Both the position numbers and the translations under genes were made by a program. 64,000 nt of DNA from Bacteroidota bacterium (GTDB lineage Bacteria > Bacteroidota > Bacteroidia > B-17B0 > Aurantibacillaceae): NCBI GenBank assembly GCA_030692515.1, contig JAUXZS010000028.1, positions 310,001 to 374,000 on the forward strand, read 5' to 3'. This document shows, piece by piece, positions 1 through 9,467 of this stretch (the first letter of the stretch is position 1; each line of letters opens with the position of its first letter). A model generated the notes under the pieces. The model did no database searches. It was given only the letters and a program-made list of their open reading frames with translations, and was not told the DNA's origin.

Positions 1-1
1 A

Positions 2-676
2 AGTGGAATTGATTCTGTAATTAGATTTATTCAATCAAGAACACACCTTTACAATCAAGTATATTTCCATAAAACTAACAGAGCTAGTAATTGTATGTTG
101 GACTTTGCTTGTCGTAATATTGACAAATCGACACCTATAATTGAAGCACAAAACTATAAAGAACTTGAAGAGTTTTATTGGTCAAATTCAGACGAGTTAT
201 TTATTTGGAATACACTTTCCAAGAAAATTACAACTGAAAAAGAAACAGAAGTATTAAACGAATTACTGACTCGTAAATTATGGAAAAGAGTATATCAAAA
301 AAAAATCGTTACTACACCAACAGACAAACTTGACATTGCTAGAAAACTAAAAGACATAAAAGATAAAATAACAAAAGCCACATTAGAATTAGAGAATATT
401 GGAATTGATGTAGCAGTGGACAACTTCCCAAATAAGGTATTCAAGGATTACGAAAAATCTAAAATTAAAATTGCAAGAAAAATTGATAGTGATTATAAAA
501 TTGAGACAGACTGGAAAACATTTAATAAGGAATTGAAAATTTTGGAATGTGAAGTGTATATGTTCCGCATTTATTTAAGACGACAATTTACAACACCTAA
601 AATGTTTGTTGACAACAAGAAAAAAGTGCTAGAAATTTTTGCAGAAATAATCAATATACTAGATAAAATTGAATAA
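2..676 (+). CDS. HD-superfamily phosphohydrolase, C-terminal part (5' truncated by window)
   Basis: The reading frame is open from base 2, before the first ATG at 95, so the gene starts outside the window. The first residues contain SRTHLYNQVYFHKTNRA, which resembles the helix after the HD metal site in COG1078-type HD phosphohydrolases (R-x-x-L-Y-x-x-V-Y-x-H-K-x-x-R-A). The family hydrolyses nucleotides or other phosphoesters in the cytoplasm. The HD catalytic residues would lie upstream and cannot be seen. The rest is a charged helical C-terminus ending in TAA at 676, just before a dispersed repeat. It lies next to a KAP NTPase and Hachiman genes, so it may belong to the defence patch, but whether it is a housekeeping enzyme or part of a defence operon cannot be decided here. 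Confidence 0.7.
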   Translation, partial: SGIDSVIRFIQSRTHLYNQVYFHKTNRASNCMLDFACRNIDKSTPIIEAQNYKELEEFYWSNSDELFIWNTLSKKITTEKETEVLNELLTRKLWKRVYQKKIVTTPTDKLDIARKLKDIKDKITKATLELENIGIDVAVDNFPNKVFKDYEKSKIKIARKIDSDYKIETDWKTFNKELKILECEVYMFRIYLRRQFTTPKMFVDNKKKVLEIFAEIINILDKIE

Positions 677-687
677 AATTACAGCTG

Positions 688-813
688 GTAACAAGGGTTT
701 GGCAAAAGTGGCGGTTCAGTGCTCCGCAGACACATTTATGGTTAATCAAAGTTTGGTTCTCTGCATCAACATTTGTGGTGAAAATCGCCAACTTCTTGTA
801 GCTGCAAACCTTT
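688..813 (+). repeat. dispersed direct repeat, left copy
   Basis: This stretch is nearly identical to bases 4212-4337 in the same orientation. Shared blocks include GTGGCGGTTCAGTGCTC, CAGACACATTTATGGTTAAT and GCATCAACATTTGT. Short reading frames through both copies give similar peptides, but the conservation is at DNA level and neither frame has gene-like signals, so I treat it as non-coding. The two copies enclose the KAP NTPase gene and little else. Confidence 0.8.
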
Positions 814-960
814 ATAAGCAAGCCAACAGCCGACACAACAACGAACAAACGGACGACTTTAAACATAAAATGAAACGCTAATTTTGACAAGTGACCAACG
901 ACATACAGACCATTTGCTCCTTTCCAAATCCACATTTGCAACATTAGAAAATTACTAATT

Positions 961-3900
961 ATGAAAAACAAATATCAATTCTTAAAAAATGAACCAATCG
1001 GTAAAGACCTTTTTGAAGGTAAAGGTCAAGAAAGAATTTCTGATGTTGTTGTTGAAATATTAAAAGATGAGCGATTTAAAGTAATTGGTATTGATGGAGG
1101 ATGGGGTACAGGTAAAAGTAATTTAGTGAAAATTATTGACGATAAGCTTAAGGAGCACAAATTCTTTATATACGATGTTTGGGGCCATCAAGAAGACGAG
1201 CAAAGAAAAGCGATTTTATCCGAACTGACTGATTTCATAAAAGACCGAGATAATAAATTGATTTCTGATCCTACTAAATGGGATGAAAAACTTAATACCC
1301 TATTAAGTAAGGAAAAGAAAATAATAACGACAAATCAGCCTCACTTGAGTATTGGTTTTATACTTTCTTTATTATTGATAATATATGTTCCAACAATAAA
1401 TACTTTCGCAAAGAATTTATCACTTTGCTGGCAGATAACATTAGTACTCTTACCAATAATTTTGGGATTTGCATTTTTCATATACAAGCTATATTTTATT
1501 GTTAAGAAATACTCAGACAGCAAAGATTTCAAAAATCAAAACACGAAAACAAAACTTAAACGATATCTGTTTGAGACCTCTCAAGAAGTATTCAAAATTT
1601 ACAATAATCAAAAAATTGACGAGACTAAAATTGAGCTTTCAAATGACAGGGAACCATCAGTTCGAGATTTTAGGAATTGGATGAAAGAAATTGATAATGA
1701 CCTTAAAAGTAATGTTGTAATTGTGTTTGATAATTTCGACCGTCTTCCCAAAAAAAATATTCTAAGCATTTGGTCAGTCATTCACATATTCTTTGCTGAA
1801 CCGAAGTATAAAAGAATAAAAATAATTATTCCATTCGACCGATTACATATAAAAAACGCATTCAAAGAACTCAATGCCGATGGAAATGATTACGCCAACG
1901 ATTATATCAACAAAACATTCGATATAGTTTATCGTGTCGCTCCGCCAATCATGTCTAGTTGGAAAAATTTCTTTAAAGAAAATTGGGGAAAAGCTTTTCC
2001 TTCATTCGAAGAAATGGAATATATAAAAGTTGAACAAGCATATGAAGCTCTTAGACCAAATATTACTCCGCGTGAAATAATTGTTTTCATCAACGAGGTT
2101 GTTACACTAAAGATACTTGACAATTCAATTCCGGATCGATATACAGCAGTTTTTGTTTTAAATAAGGAAAATATTATCGAAAAGCCTCTTCAAGCTGTGA
2201 CTGACCTCGCTTATTTAAAAGGCGTTGAATATACCTATAGGGAGGACACGGATTTTCAAAAGTATATCACTGCATTAGCATATCAAATAAAACCTGAAAA
2301 TGCATTGGAGGTTGTTTATAAGAAAGAATTAAAGGATTGTTTAGTAAACAATGACTCAGATCGCTGTAACGAAATCTCAAAAACTGAAGTTTTTAGTCGC
2401 ATTGTTTGGCAAACAATAAATGAAATTGAGAACTACAAGAATCCAATTAAGGCTTTAAATACTTTGAATGAAGATGCTAAAATTTCACCTGTGGAACTTC
2501 AAAGTTTATGGAATGATATTTATTTAAAGCAGAGTAAAAATGAACAGGAGAAAATCGAATTGGAAGACTACCAAACGATTTTATTGGAGAAAATCGATCC
2601 AATTTATAAAGAAGCATGGTTGAAATTAATCATTAAAAATTTATATGTAAAGGATAACGATTTTAATGCTAAAACGCTTGCGGACCAAATTGATCGTCTA
2701 GATAATTTTTGCATCGATAAAAAAATATCCTTTAGCGCATTTAATGTATTACAATCCAAAGATGTTGACTTAGCACAGTTTAAACTCGTAGTAAATTCGA
2801 AAAGAGATCTATATACTAAGTATAAATTGAATTGTCCAGAACAAACTGTGAAAGAATTTCTTAGTCAACGAACATTTGAAAATTTCCAAGAGGCAGATTT
2901 TATTTTTCATCTGAAATATCGTGAAGAGTTAACGGATTTTCATAATCTGCTTAAGACTTTTGTGACTGATAGAGAAAATAACATTCCTTTTTTAAATACA
3001 CTATTTCAGTATTTGAAAAAGACTACCAAAACCCCTATTCAAAATCCCTTACAGGATGCTCACATACACAACCTAATGAGCCAGATCAGCATCGGAGACC
3101 CGTTTTTTGTTGATTTGACATGTATGAGAATAAAACTAGGAGTCAATAGCGACCCAGGTTACGTTCCGATATACGAGAAGGCCTTGAATTCTGATGATGC
3201 AGCGTTTTATAAATTCGTGGCTGAGGAATTAGAATATTATATTGGAATTGAAGAATTACTTATCAGTTCAATCCAGTTCCAAAATAAATTAATAAAAGGT
3301 GTGATTCCAATCCTTTTAGGAAAAGATATAGGAAAGAGAGATTTGAATACTCGTAATATTTTACAAAATCTGACATCCATTGCTACTGCAAATAATGTTA
3401 GTCCTGAGGAAATATTTCTTGAACTGGATAAATATAATGTCATTGCCTTGGATTACAACTTTGTGTTCGGATTAAATAATGATGAGTTATTTAAGTCGGC
3501 CTTGGTAAGCAATTCTACGATAGCAAAGCAAATTATCAATGAACTTTTAAATCATTTTAAGACTGCTAATGCGGAAACTTGGAATGGTGTATTTAATTCG
3601 CTAAACAGCCGTGAACTTCAAATACTCAAGATTATTGAGTTTAAAGAATGGAGTGGTTTCGCATTGGAAAGCTTTGGAAAAAAATTAATTAAAATAGCTC
3701 AAGAAGACGATTCGGCAGACTTGGATAATATTCCTTTAATAACACAAAGTATTGAAAACTCTGGCAAGAGCATGAAAAATACGTATAAAAATTTAAGGGA
3801 TGAATTCATTTCGAGTAATAAGATATCTGCAATACATTTTCCAAAATTTATTGGTCTGCTCTTTAAGTATAGCTCATTAGAGGATAAAGCAGCGGAAGTG

Positions 3901-4131
3901 ATACGCACAATTTTCAAATTAGACTTTCTTGATAACGCAGAGTGTCTTAGGATAATGCAAGTAATGAATAAAGAAATAAAGAACCTGCTAGAAAAATGTT
4001 CACATGAGGCCAAAAGCGATTTTATTAATGGTGTATTAGCAAGAATTACTATTGCAGAAATTAAAATTTTAGCTGAAAATCTTGGGATAGAAATCCCAAA
4101 GAATGAACCTGACGACACAACCCAACAATAG
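961..4131 (+). CDS. KAP family P-loop NTPase, membrane associated
   Basis: This 1056-residue protein has the KAP NTPase layout. A Walker A motif, GGWGTGKS, lies at residues 46-53. Two membrane segments (about 131-150 and 156-178) are inserted between Walker A and Walker B, and Walker B (VVIVFDNFDRLP) is at 253-264. A long helical C-terminal half follows with no motif I recognise. In this family the NTPase domain faces the cytoplasm and the two helices anchor it in the inner membrane; some members act in phage defence. The gene stands alone between two copies of a 126-bp repeat, upstream of Hachiman genes. The start at 961 is an ATG that puts the P-loop at the expected distance. The substrate and the signal sensed are unknown. 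Confidence 0.88.
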   Translation: MKNKYQFLKNEPIGKDLFEGKGQERISDVVVEILKDERFKVIGIDGGWGTGKSNLVKIIDDKLKEHKFFIYDVWGHQEDEQRKAILSELTDFIKDRDNKLISDPTKWDEKLNTLLSKEKKIITTNQPHLSIGFILSLLLIIYVPTINTFAKNLSLCWQITLVLLPIILGFAFFIYKLYFIVKKYSDSKDFKNQNTKTKLKRYLFETSQEVFKIYNNQKIDETKIELSNDREPSVRDFRNWMKEIDNDLKSNVVIVFDNFDRLPKKNILSIWSVIHIFFAEPKYKRIKIIIPFDRLHIKNAFKELNADGNDYANDYINKTFDIVYRVAPPIMSSWKNFFKENWGKAFPSFEEMEYIKVEQAYEALRPNITPREIIVFINEVVTLKILDNSIPDRYTAVFVLNKENIIEKPLQAVTDLAYLKGVEYTYREDTDFQKYITALAYQIKPENALEVVYKKELKDCLVNNDSDRCNEISKTEVFSRIVWQTINEIENYKNPIKALNTLNEDAKISPVELQSLWNDIYLKQSKNEQEKIELEDYQTILLEKIDPIYKEAWLKLIIKNLYVKDNDFNAKTLADQIDRLDNFCIDKKISFSAFNVLQSKDVDLAQFKLVVNSKRDLYTKYKLNCPEQTVKEFLSQRTFENFQEADFIFHLKYREELTDFHNLLKTFVTDRENNIPFLNTLFQYLKKTTKTPIQNPLQDAHIHNLMSQISIGDPFFVDLTCMRIKLGVNSDPGYVPIYEKALNSDDAAFYKFVAEELEYYIGIEELLISSIQFQNKLIKGVIPILLGKDIGKRDLNTRNILQNLTSIATANNVSPEEIFLELDKYNVIALDYNFVFGLNNDELFKSALVSNSTIAKQIINELLNHFKTANAETWNGVFNSLNSRELQILKIIEFKEWSGFALESFGKKLIKIAQEDDSADLDNIPLITQSIENSGKSMKNTYKNLRDEFISSNKISAIHFPKFIGLLFKYSSLEDKAAEVIRTIFKLDFLDNAECLRIMQVMNKEIKNLLEKCSHEAKSDFINGVLARITIAEIKILAENLGIEIPKNEPDDTTQQ

Positions 4132-4211
4132 AAATAAATCAGTTGCTATGTTGACAACAAAACCTTTGACAGTAATGCGTTTCAATTACTCGGTGGACAG
4201 AAGGCCAGTTT

Positions 4212-4337
4212 GTAACACGGGTTTGGCACAAGTGGCGGTTCAGTGCTCTGCAGACACATTTATGGTTAATCAAACATTAGTTCTCCGCATCAACATTTGT
4301 TGTGAAAATCGCCGCATTCGCCAAGCCGGAAATCTTT
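4212..4337 (+). repeat. dispersed direct repeat, right copy
   Basis: This is the second copy of the 688-813 repeat, in direct orientation, with scattered substitutions and a divergent last 25 bases. Bases 4132-4469, the gap between the KAP gene and hamA, contain this repeat and about 130 bases of AT-rich DNA with one promoter-like box, and nothing else I can identify. Confidence 0.8.
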
Positions 4338-4439
4338 AAAAAATAAAAAAAACAATTATGAAAAAATTTTAATTACACAATGGAACTGAAACGAATGACT
4401 TTGGAAGCTTTGTATTTCTTTATCCTAACTTAATTAATC

Positions 4440-4447
4440 TATTTTTG
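4440..4447 (+). promoter_or_regulatory. Bacteroidota -7-like box upstream of hamA
   Basis: TATTTTTG fits the Bacteroidota -7 consensus TAnnTTTG and lies 22 bases before the hamA ATG. A TTTG at 4409-4412 could be the -33 element, but the 27-bp spacing is too long, so only the -7 box is supported. Confidence 0.35.
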
Positions 4448-4469
4448 TAAATTCGTTTATATTTCATTT

Positions 4470-5498
4470 ATGGCGTTCGAATCTCAACATATTATTACTC
4501 AACATATTTCACAAGCTGATTTAAGAACTTATTTTATTGGTTTTGATTTTGGGAAATATAGAAATGAAGCGTTCACTGAAATTTTAATGGATACTATTGT
4601 AGACTTTGCTTTTGGATACCATACTGGTATTCTAAAAAAATACGATAGAAGAAAATTAAAAGAGGCAGCAAAATCAATTTATAACATTAAAGAATTTAAG
4701 GATGTAAAATGGACCTACGTTGATAATGATTCTGAATTATCAGATTGTGAAATAAAAGCAGAAGAAAAATATCTAAAAAGAGGTGAATTTGGGGAACTAA
4801 TACTGCATTTGCTTTTAAGAGATTTTATTGAAACAGTTCCGTTGCTTTCAAAAATACACTTTAAAGACACAGACGGTGCTGTTGTTCATGGATTTGATCT
4901 TGTTCATATTGGGCCAGACCTTTCTGATTCAAGTAAAAACTCTTTATACTTTGGAGAATCCAAACTTTATTCAAGAAAAGATGGTAAAGCAGGTCAACAT
5001 GGTATAGAAGACTTAATTGAGGATGTGAAAGCGCATTTCAAAAAGGATTTTCTTTATAGAGAATTTGCTTTAATATCTAAGAAAAAGCATTCGTTTATTC
5101 CAATAGAAGAATTGAATGATACTGAAAATGAGGAAGAGTATAAAGATTTCTTAAATAAAAAGAAGCACTGGTTTAATCTCTTTGAACAAGTAGAACAAGA
5201 AAAAATGAAACTTGAAGATTTTCTATCTTCAGTTTCTATTCCTTTGGTTTGTACCTATCAATCTAAAATATTTGAAGCACACAATGATGAAAAGTCGGTA
5301 GAGTTTATTAAAGAATACGAAGAAGAAATTAAAAAATTGAAAGATTTATTTGACTCAAAATTAAAATTAATAAAAGATGAAGTTGGTGAACCAATTAAAA
5401 CTAACCTAAATCTAATTTTAATATTGCTCCCGATACCAAGTAAAAAAGAATTAGTAAAAACCCTCCATCAAAAATTATTTAATCAGCAAAATGCTTAA
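4470..5498 (+). CDS. hamA: Hachiman anti-phage system protein HamA (DUF1837 nuclease)
   Basis: This 342-residue protein carries the DUF1837 signature: RGEFGEL near residue 104, GFDLVH near 141 and a GESK strand at 162-165. Together these form the PD-(D/E)XK-like nuclease core. In Hachiman, HamA is the DNA-degrading effector held inactive by its helicase partner until phage DNA processing releases it (known for the family). The next gene, a helicase of the HamB type, overlaps it by 8 bp (ATGCTTAA), which implies translational coupling and a fixed ratio. The pairing with that helicase makes the assignment firm. The start at 4470 is the first ATG after a -7-like box. Confidence 0.9.
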   Translation: MAFESQHIITQHISQADLRTYFIGFDFGKYRNEAFTEILMDTIVDFAFGYHTGILKKYDRRKLKEAAKSIYNIKEFKDVKWTYVDNDSELSDCEIKAEEKYLKRGEFGELILHLLLRDFIETVPLLSKIHFKDTDGAVVHGFDLVHIGPDLSDSSKNSLYFGESKLYSRKDGKAGQHGIEDLIEDVKAHFKKDFLYREFALISKKKHSFIPIEELNDTENEEEYKDFLNKKKHWFNLFEQVEQEKMKLEDFLSSVSIPLVCTYQSKIFEAHNDEKSVEFIKEYEEEIKKLKDLFDSKLKLIKDEVGEPIKTNLNLILILLPIPSKKELVKTLHQKLFNQQNA

Positions 5499-7698
5499 TA
5501 AGATAGTGGAAATAATTAACGACGTTGAGTTAGCACAAAAGTTGACTCTTGACCAGAGTTTCAAGTATGCAAAACTATGCTCGTCTCTCTTAAGAACGCA
5601 GGATAATATTGCAAGAAAACTTATTATTAATATTTTAAATAATTGGCACAAAATCCCTGAATCTACTTTTGATATATGGACTGATTTGATTGAGTCTGCT
5701 GGGTTTTACCCATATCTTCAAAAAAATAAAGAATTTCAAAAGTTAGACAACCTTCCTGGACAAATAAGAAAAGAATTACATCTTTCAAAAAACCTACCAT
5801 CAAAATATTTACATGAAGAACAGTTAGAGTTGTTAAAGCTATTAAATTCAGATAAAAATGTAATTGTAAGCGCACCTACAAGTTTTGGAAAAAGCCTATT
5901 AATTGAGGAAGCTGTTGCCTCAAAACAATACAAAAACATAGTCATTATTCAACCAACTTTAGCTCTATTAGATGAGACAAGAAGAAAGCTTGTAAAATAC
6001 AAAGACTCATATAAAATAATAGTTAGAACATCACAAGAGCCATCAAATGAGAAAGGAAATGTTTTTTTATTCACTGCTGAACGTGTCAATGAATACCAAT
6101 TTTTTCAAAAAATTGATTTTCTAGTTATTGACGAGTTTTATAAATTAAGTGGAAACAGGGATGATGAAAGATCATCCCCTCTTAACACTGCATTTCATTA
6201 TGCTTTAACAAAATTCAATCCTAAATTCTATTTACTTGGACCAAATATTGATGGTATAAGTGACGGCTTTTCAGAAAAATATAATGCGGTATTTTTTAAA
6301 AGTCATTATTCCTTAGTTGATTCTAGATCAATTGATATTTACAAAAATCATGTCGAAGAATTTGGAGTAAGAGGCCATAAAAAGGCATTTAAAGAAATTA
6401 CACTTTTTAAGCTATTATATTCATTAAAAGATGAACAAAATATAATTTATTGCTCTTCCCCAAATAGAGTAAGATTCTTAGCCAAAGAATTTACTAGATA
6501 CCTTATTGAAAACAAATCTCCGATTACTAAAGAAGAATATCCGATTATTGAATGGATTGAGAATTACATTCACGAAGACTGGAGTGTTTTAAAGAACATT
6601 ATGCATGACATTGGTATTCATGATGGAGCATTACAAAAGCATATCTCAACCTCGATAATAGATTATTTTAATAAAGGGCAATTGAAATTTTTATTTTGTA
6701 CATCAACGATTATAGAAGGAGTAAATACAAGTGCAAAAAACATTATATATTTTGATGAAACGAAAGGTGGTGCTAATAGGAAAATAGATTTCTTTGATTA
6801 TTCAAATATAAAAGGAAGAGCAGGAAGGATGATGGAACATTACATTGGAAAAATCTACAATTTCAATAAGCCCCCTGAAAATAAATCAATTATAATCGAT
6901 ATTCCATTTTTTGAACAAAAACCAATTAAAGATGAAGTTTTAATTCAGCTTGACGAAAAAGAAATAATAAATAAAAACAGTGAGCAATACCAAAAATTAA
7001 GTCAATTACCAACAGAAGAAAGACAATTGATTAAAAAGAACGGAGTAAACGTACATGGACAAAAATCTATAATAGATTTATTAAGAAATGATATAAATGA
7101 TAAATATAATTTAATTAAATGGGAATCAGCATATCCTACTAAATCACAACTAACTTATGTACTATCACTAGCATGGAACCATTTGCTTATTGAAGGGGAA
7201 ACAACAAGGCCAATGACATTGGCCAAATTAATTACTATGACATCTATGTATGGTTTTAATCAAGATATTGATTTCTTGATTAAAAATGATTACAAATACC
7301 TTAGAAGTCTTCCTGCCCATAAACTTAAATCAAATTCAGAAGTATTAGATCTTGCTATTCAAGAAACATTTCAAATTATAAAACACTGGTTTGAATATAA
7401 AGTTCCTAAATGGCTTTCGGTAATTAATGAATTACAAAAATTTGTCTGTTTAGAAAATGGCCTTCGTCCTGGAAACTATTCTCATTATGCAAATTTAATT
7501 GAAAATGATTTTTTACGTGGCAATCTAGCAATTTTGGCGGAGTTTGGTATTCCAGGCAGCGCCATCAGAAAACTTGAATCGGATATTCCTGAAAACATAA
7601 ATCAAGATGAAATATTAGATTATATAAAAAACAAATCACTTCACAAATCAAATAAATTATTAGATTACGAACGAAAAAAAATAGAAGAAAACTTATAA
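5491..7698 (+). CDS. hamB: Hachiman anti-phage system helicase HamB
   Basis: This is a 735-residue superfamily 2 helicase. Walker A APTSFGKS is at about residues 128-135, and a DEAD-like motif II (LVIDEFYKL) is near 211-219. The second RecA fold carries the CTSTIIEGVN region and a motif VI of GRAGRM form. About 90 residues precede the helicase core and about 250 follow motif VI. It overlaps hamA by 8 bp. In Hachiman the helicase surveys DNA ends and controls the HamA nuclease (family knowledge). All helicase motifs look intact, so the pair is probably functional. Confidence 0.9.
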   Translation: MLNKIVEIINDVELAQKLTLDQSFKYAKLCSSLLRTQDNIARKLIINILNNWHKIPESTFDIWTDLIESAGFYPYLQKNKEFQKLDNLPGQIRKELHLSKNLPSKYLHEEQLELLKLLNSDKNVIVSAPTSFGKSLLIEEAVASKQYKNIVIIQPTLALLDETRRKLVKYKDSYKIIVRTSQEPSNEKGNVFLFTAERVNEYQFFQKIDFLVIDEFYKLSGNRDDERSSPLNTAFHYALTKFNPKFYLLGPNIDGISDGFSEKYNAVFFKSHYSLVDSRSIDIYKNHVEEFGVRGHKKAFKEITLFKLLYSLKDEQNIIYCSSPNRVRFLAKEFTRYLIENKSPITKEEYPIIEWIENYIHEDWSVLKNIMHDIGIHDGALQKHISTSIIDYFNKGQLKFLFCTSTIIEGVNTSAKNIIYFDETKGGANRKIDFFDYSNIKGRAGRMMEHYIGKIYNFNKPPENKSIIIDIPFFEQKPIKDEVLIQLDEKEIINKNSEQYQKLSQLPTEERQLIKKNGVNVHGQKSIIDLLRNDINDKYNLIKWESAYPTKSQLTYVLSLAWNHLLIEGETTRPMTLAKLITMTSMYGFNQDIDFLIKNDYKYLRSLPAHKLKSNSEVLDLAIQETFQIIKHWFEYKVPKWLSVINELQKFVCLENGLRPGNYSHYANLIENDFLRGNLAILAEFGIPGSAIRKLESDIPENINQDEILDYIKNKSLHKSNKLLDYERKKIEENL

Positions 7699-7798
7699 AT
7701 TTAATACCTCTACTTATTTATAATTTTTCCTTTCTCCCATTTGGTCGCTTATGTAAACTGAAATAAATTATCAATGCTGCATTCAATTTTTTAAAATA

Positions 7799-7827
7799 AA
7801 AACCGTTTCGGTTTCCAAAAACGGTTT
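7799..7827. terminator. hairpin after hamB
   Basis: AAACCGTTT and AAACGGTTT form a 9-bp stem around an 11-base loop. It lies between hamB (plus) and the end of the minus-strand secretion operon. The flanks are AT-rich but have no long T run, so it may be a weak bidirectional terminator. Confidence 0.45.
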
Positions 7828-7854
7828 ATTTAATAGTGTCCATTTAATTTTAAA

Positions 7855-7968
7855 TTACTTGTCCTTTAAAAAAGCTTCGGCTTTTACCAACCACGAAAAT
7901 CCGAAAGCCCAAAGCGCAATAATTTCTAAAAATAAAACGGGCGAGTAGTGTTCAAACTTTGCTTTAAG
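7855..7968 (-). pseudogene. 3' remnant of a small membrane-protein gene
   Basis: Reading the minus strand from 7968 down to the stop at 7855 gives about 37 codons, including HYSPVLFLEIIALWAFGFSW and LVKAEAFLKDK. This resembles the conserved C-terminal helix of small four-helix hypothetical membrane proteins common in Bacteroidota. An in-frame stop at 7969-7971 and the lack of the earlier helices show that the 5' part is gone. I infer a truncated leftover at the junction between the defence patch and the older chromosome. The rest of 7699-7995 holds only the hairpin described above. Confidence 0.5.
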
Positions 7969-7995
7969 CTACTTATACTTCAACTCTAAAAAATC

Positions 7996-8502
7996 CTAAT
8001 CTTTACTAATTACCAAACTCTTCTTACCCTCTTTTAGTTCGATAGATTCGTTAGAAATGTTTTTAATGCTTATCCCTTCAACAACATCTCCCTTTTTAAC
8101 TAAATGAGATTTACCATTTATAGTTACTAAAGCGGTTGAAATACCAGTACTGTTGTTTTTAACCAAACCTAAATATTTAATTTCTGTTTGAGCTTTTACT
8201 ATTGCTACACTTGGTGTTTTAACTGGATTATTTTTTGGTGCTGCACTATTATTGTTTCCTGAATTAGTTGAGGCATGTCCCCTGCTCTTTTCGCCTTCTC
8301 TTAAAAAAGGGTCGCTGTAATTTAATGCGAGTTTGTATGAAACGCTATCTTCTAATTCATCCAGTTTAATGGCACTTCTATTATTGGAGAGTTCCGGTAA
8401 TTCATCTTCTTTTAAACCTGAATAAATAGAATAACCCAAATAACACCAAATAAAAATATTTAGTGGAATTAAAATGTATATCGCTTTTTTATTCTTAAGC
8501 AT
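7996..8502 (-). CDS. PilP/GspC-like inner-membrane protein
   Basis: This is a 168-residue bitopic protein with one N-terminal membrane helix (about 7-28), a polar linker rich in Asn, Ser and Gly (about 75-100), and a C-terminal beta domain (about 110-168) with KYLGLVKN and LVKKGDVVEGISI. That domain matches the HR/PilP fold that contacts the secretin in type II secretion and type IV pilus systems. It is the last gene of a minus-strand operon with an assembly ATPase, secretin, PilM/N-like and PilO-like proteins, 1 bp after the lipoprotein gene. Its role is inferred to be linking the inner-membrane platform to the outer-membrane secretin. Confidence 0.7.
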   Translation of the reverse strand: MLKNKKAIYILIPLNIFIWCYLGYSIYSGLKEDELPELSNNRSAIKLDELEDSVSYKLALNYSDPFLREGEKSRGHASTNSGNNNSAAPKNNPVKTPSVAIVKAQTEIKYLGLVKNNSTGISTALVTINGKSHLVKKGDVVEGISIKNISNESIELKEGKKSLVISKD

Positions 8503-8503
8503 T

Positions 8504-9466
8504 CTAAGGATTTAATTTAAATTTTAATTGACTACTATAAACCGAACGATTACCAACCGAATCTATAGAACGTAACTTCCACCAATAAACCGTACTTGTT
8601 GCAGGTGGTGTATTATTTAAAGCACTTATTAAAATGCTTTGCTGGTAAGTGCGTGTTCTACTAATTACATTTGTAAAGGCAGAATCTGTAGCAATAAATA
8701 TACTATCTGATTTTGCATCGGGTGCGCCTACTCTATTCCAGCCTAAATTATTTGTTGGTGTAACTATTGCGCCATGAACAGGTGTTGTTAAGGATGGCGC
8801 TGCCGGCGCTGTTAAATCAATTGTAAAAGTAGATGCCGAATTGTATTGCGAAATACTTGAATTGTTTTGTGCTCTAACCTTCCAACTATAATTTGCGCTT
8901 GAACTCGGGAAAGTATAAGTATAACTAGTACTTGCAGTTACTGTATCTTTTATAGTACCTCCTGTTGAATTTAAAAGGAGTATTTCATACGTTAAAGCCG
9001 TGTTTAAACTATTCCAATTAAAAACAATTTTATTTGCGGCAGTTAAATAATTGGTTTGTGGACTAATAACACTTACTAATTGAGTGCTTAGGTTGCTTGT
9101 TGTATCTACTGTCAAATTAAATTGTTGGTAAGCAGTGCTTCCTCCTGCATTAATAGCTTTAATACGCCATTGGTAATTACCCGGTAAAAGTGTTAGGTTA
9201 AATTTAGTGCCTGTTATATTGGTATCGGCCACAATCGAAATTAAACTTGTAAAGCTTGGTTTAACAACCTGCAAATTATATTTTTCGGCGCCATCTAATA
9301 CTTCCCACCAAAAAGTTACCAAATTACTGGTAGTAACTAAGTTATTTGCAGGGGCCAATATTACAAGCGTTTTGTTTTTTATATCTTCTACTATAAAATC
9401 TTTTTTACAGGCATTACTAATTATTAAAGTAAGCAGTACTATACTTACGACGATTACTTTTTTCAT
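8504..9466 (-). CDS. lipoprotein with fibronectin/Ig-like repeats in secretion operon
   Basis: The start at 9466 (ATG) gives a clean lipoprotein signal: a short basic N-terminus, a hydrophobic stretch, and a Cys at residue 20 followed by KKDF. A longer frame from a TTG at 9487 would spoil this. The mature part is made of about three beta-sandwich repeats of roughly 90 residues with recurring W and Y positions of the FnIII/Ig type (for example YQWRIKA and YSWKVRA). It lies between the pilO-like and pilP-like genes with 1-bp spacing on both sides, so it belongs to the machine. It may act as a pilotin-like or surface part at the outer membrane; this is inference, since classic pilotins are much smaller. 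Confidence 0.65.
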   Translation of the reverse strand: MKKVIVVSIVLLTLIISNACKKDFIVEDIKNKTLVILAPANNLVTTSNLVTFWWEVLDGAEKYNLQVVKPSFTSLISIVADTNITGTKFNLTLLPGNYQWRIKAINAGGSTAYQQFNLTVDTTSNLSTQLVSVISPQTNYLTAANKIVFNWNSLNTALTYEILLLNSTGGTIKDTVTASTSYTYTFPSSSANYSWKVRAQNNSSISQYNSASTFTIDLTAPAAPSLTTPVHGAIVTPTNNLGWNRVGAPDAKSDSIFIATDSAFTNVISRTRTYQQSILISALNNTPPATSTVYWWKLRSIDSVGNRSVYSSQLKFKLNP

Positions 9467-9467
9467 G

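Noticed and set aside
669-881. Short protein-coding gene in the repeat
   Set aside because: The frame lies over a dispersed repeat that recurs at 4212-4337. There is no gene-like start signal and the similarity is at DNA level.
3699-4118. Minus-strand frame opposite the KAP C-terminus
   Set aside because: It lies wholly within a well-supported KAP gene and has no signals of its own.
688-4337. Integron cassette with attC sites
   Set aside because: No integron integrase in the window, and the repeats do not show the paired core sites and bulged-hairpin layout that I would expect. Only the direct-repeat placement fits.
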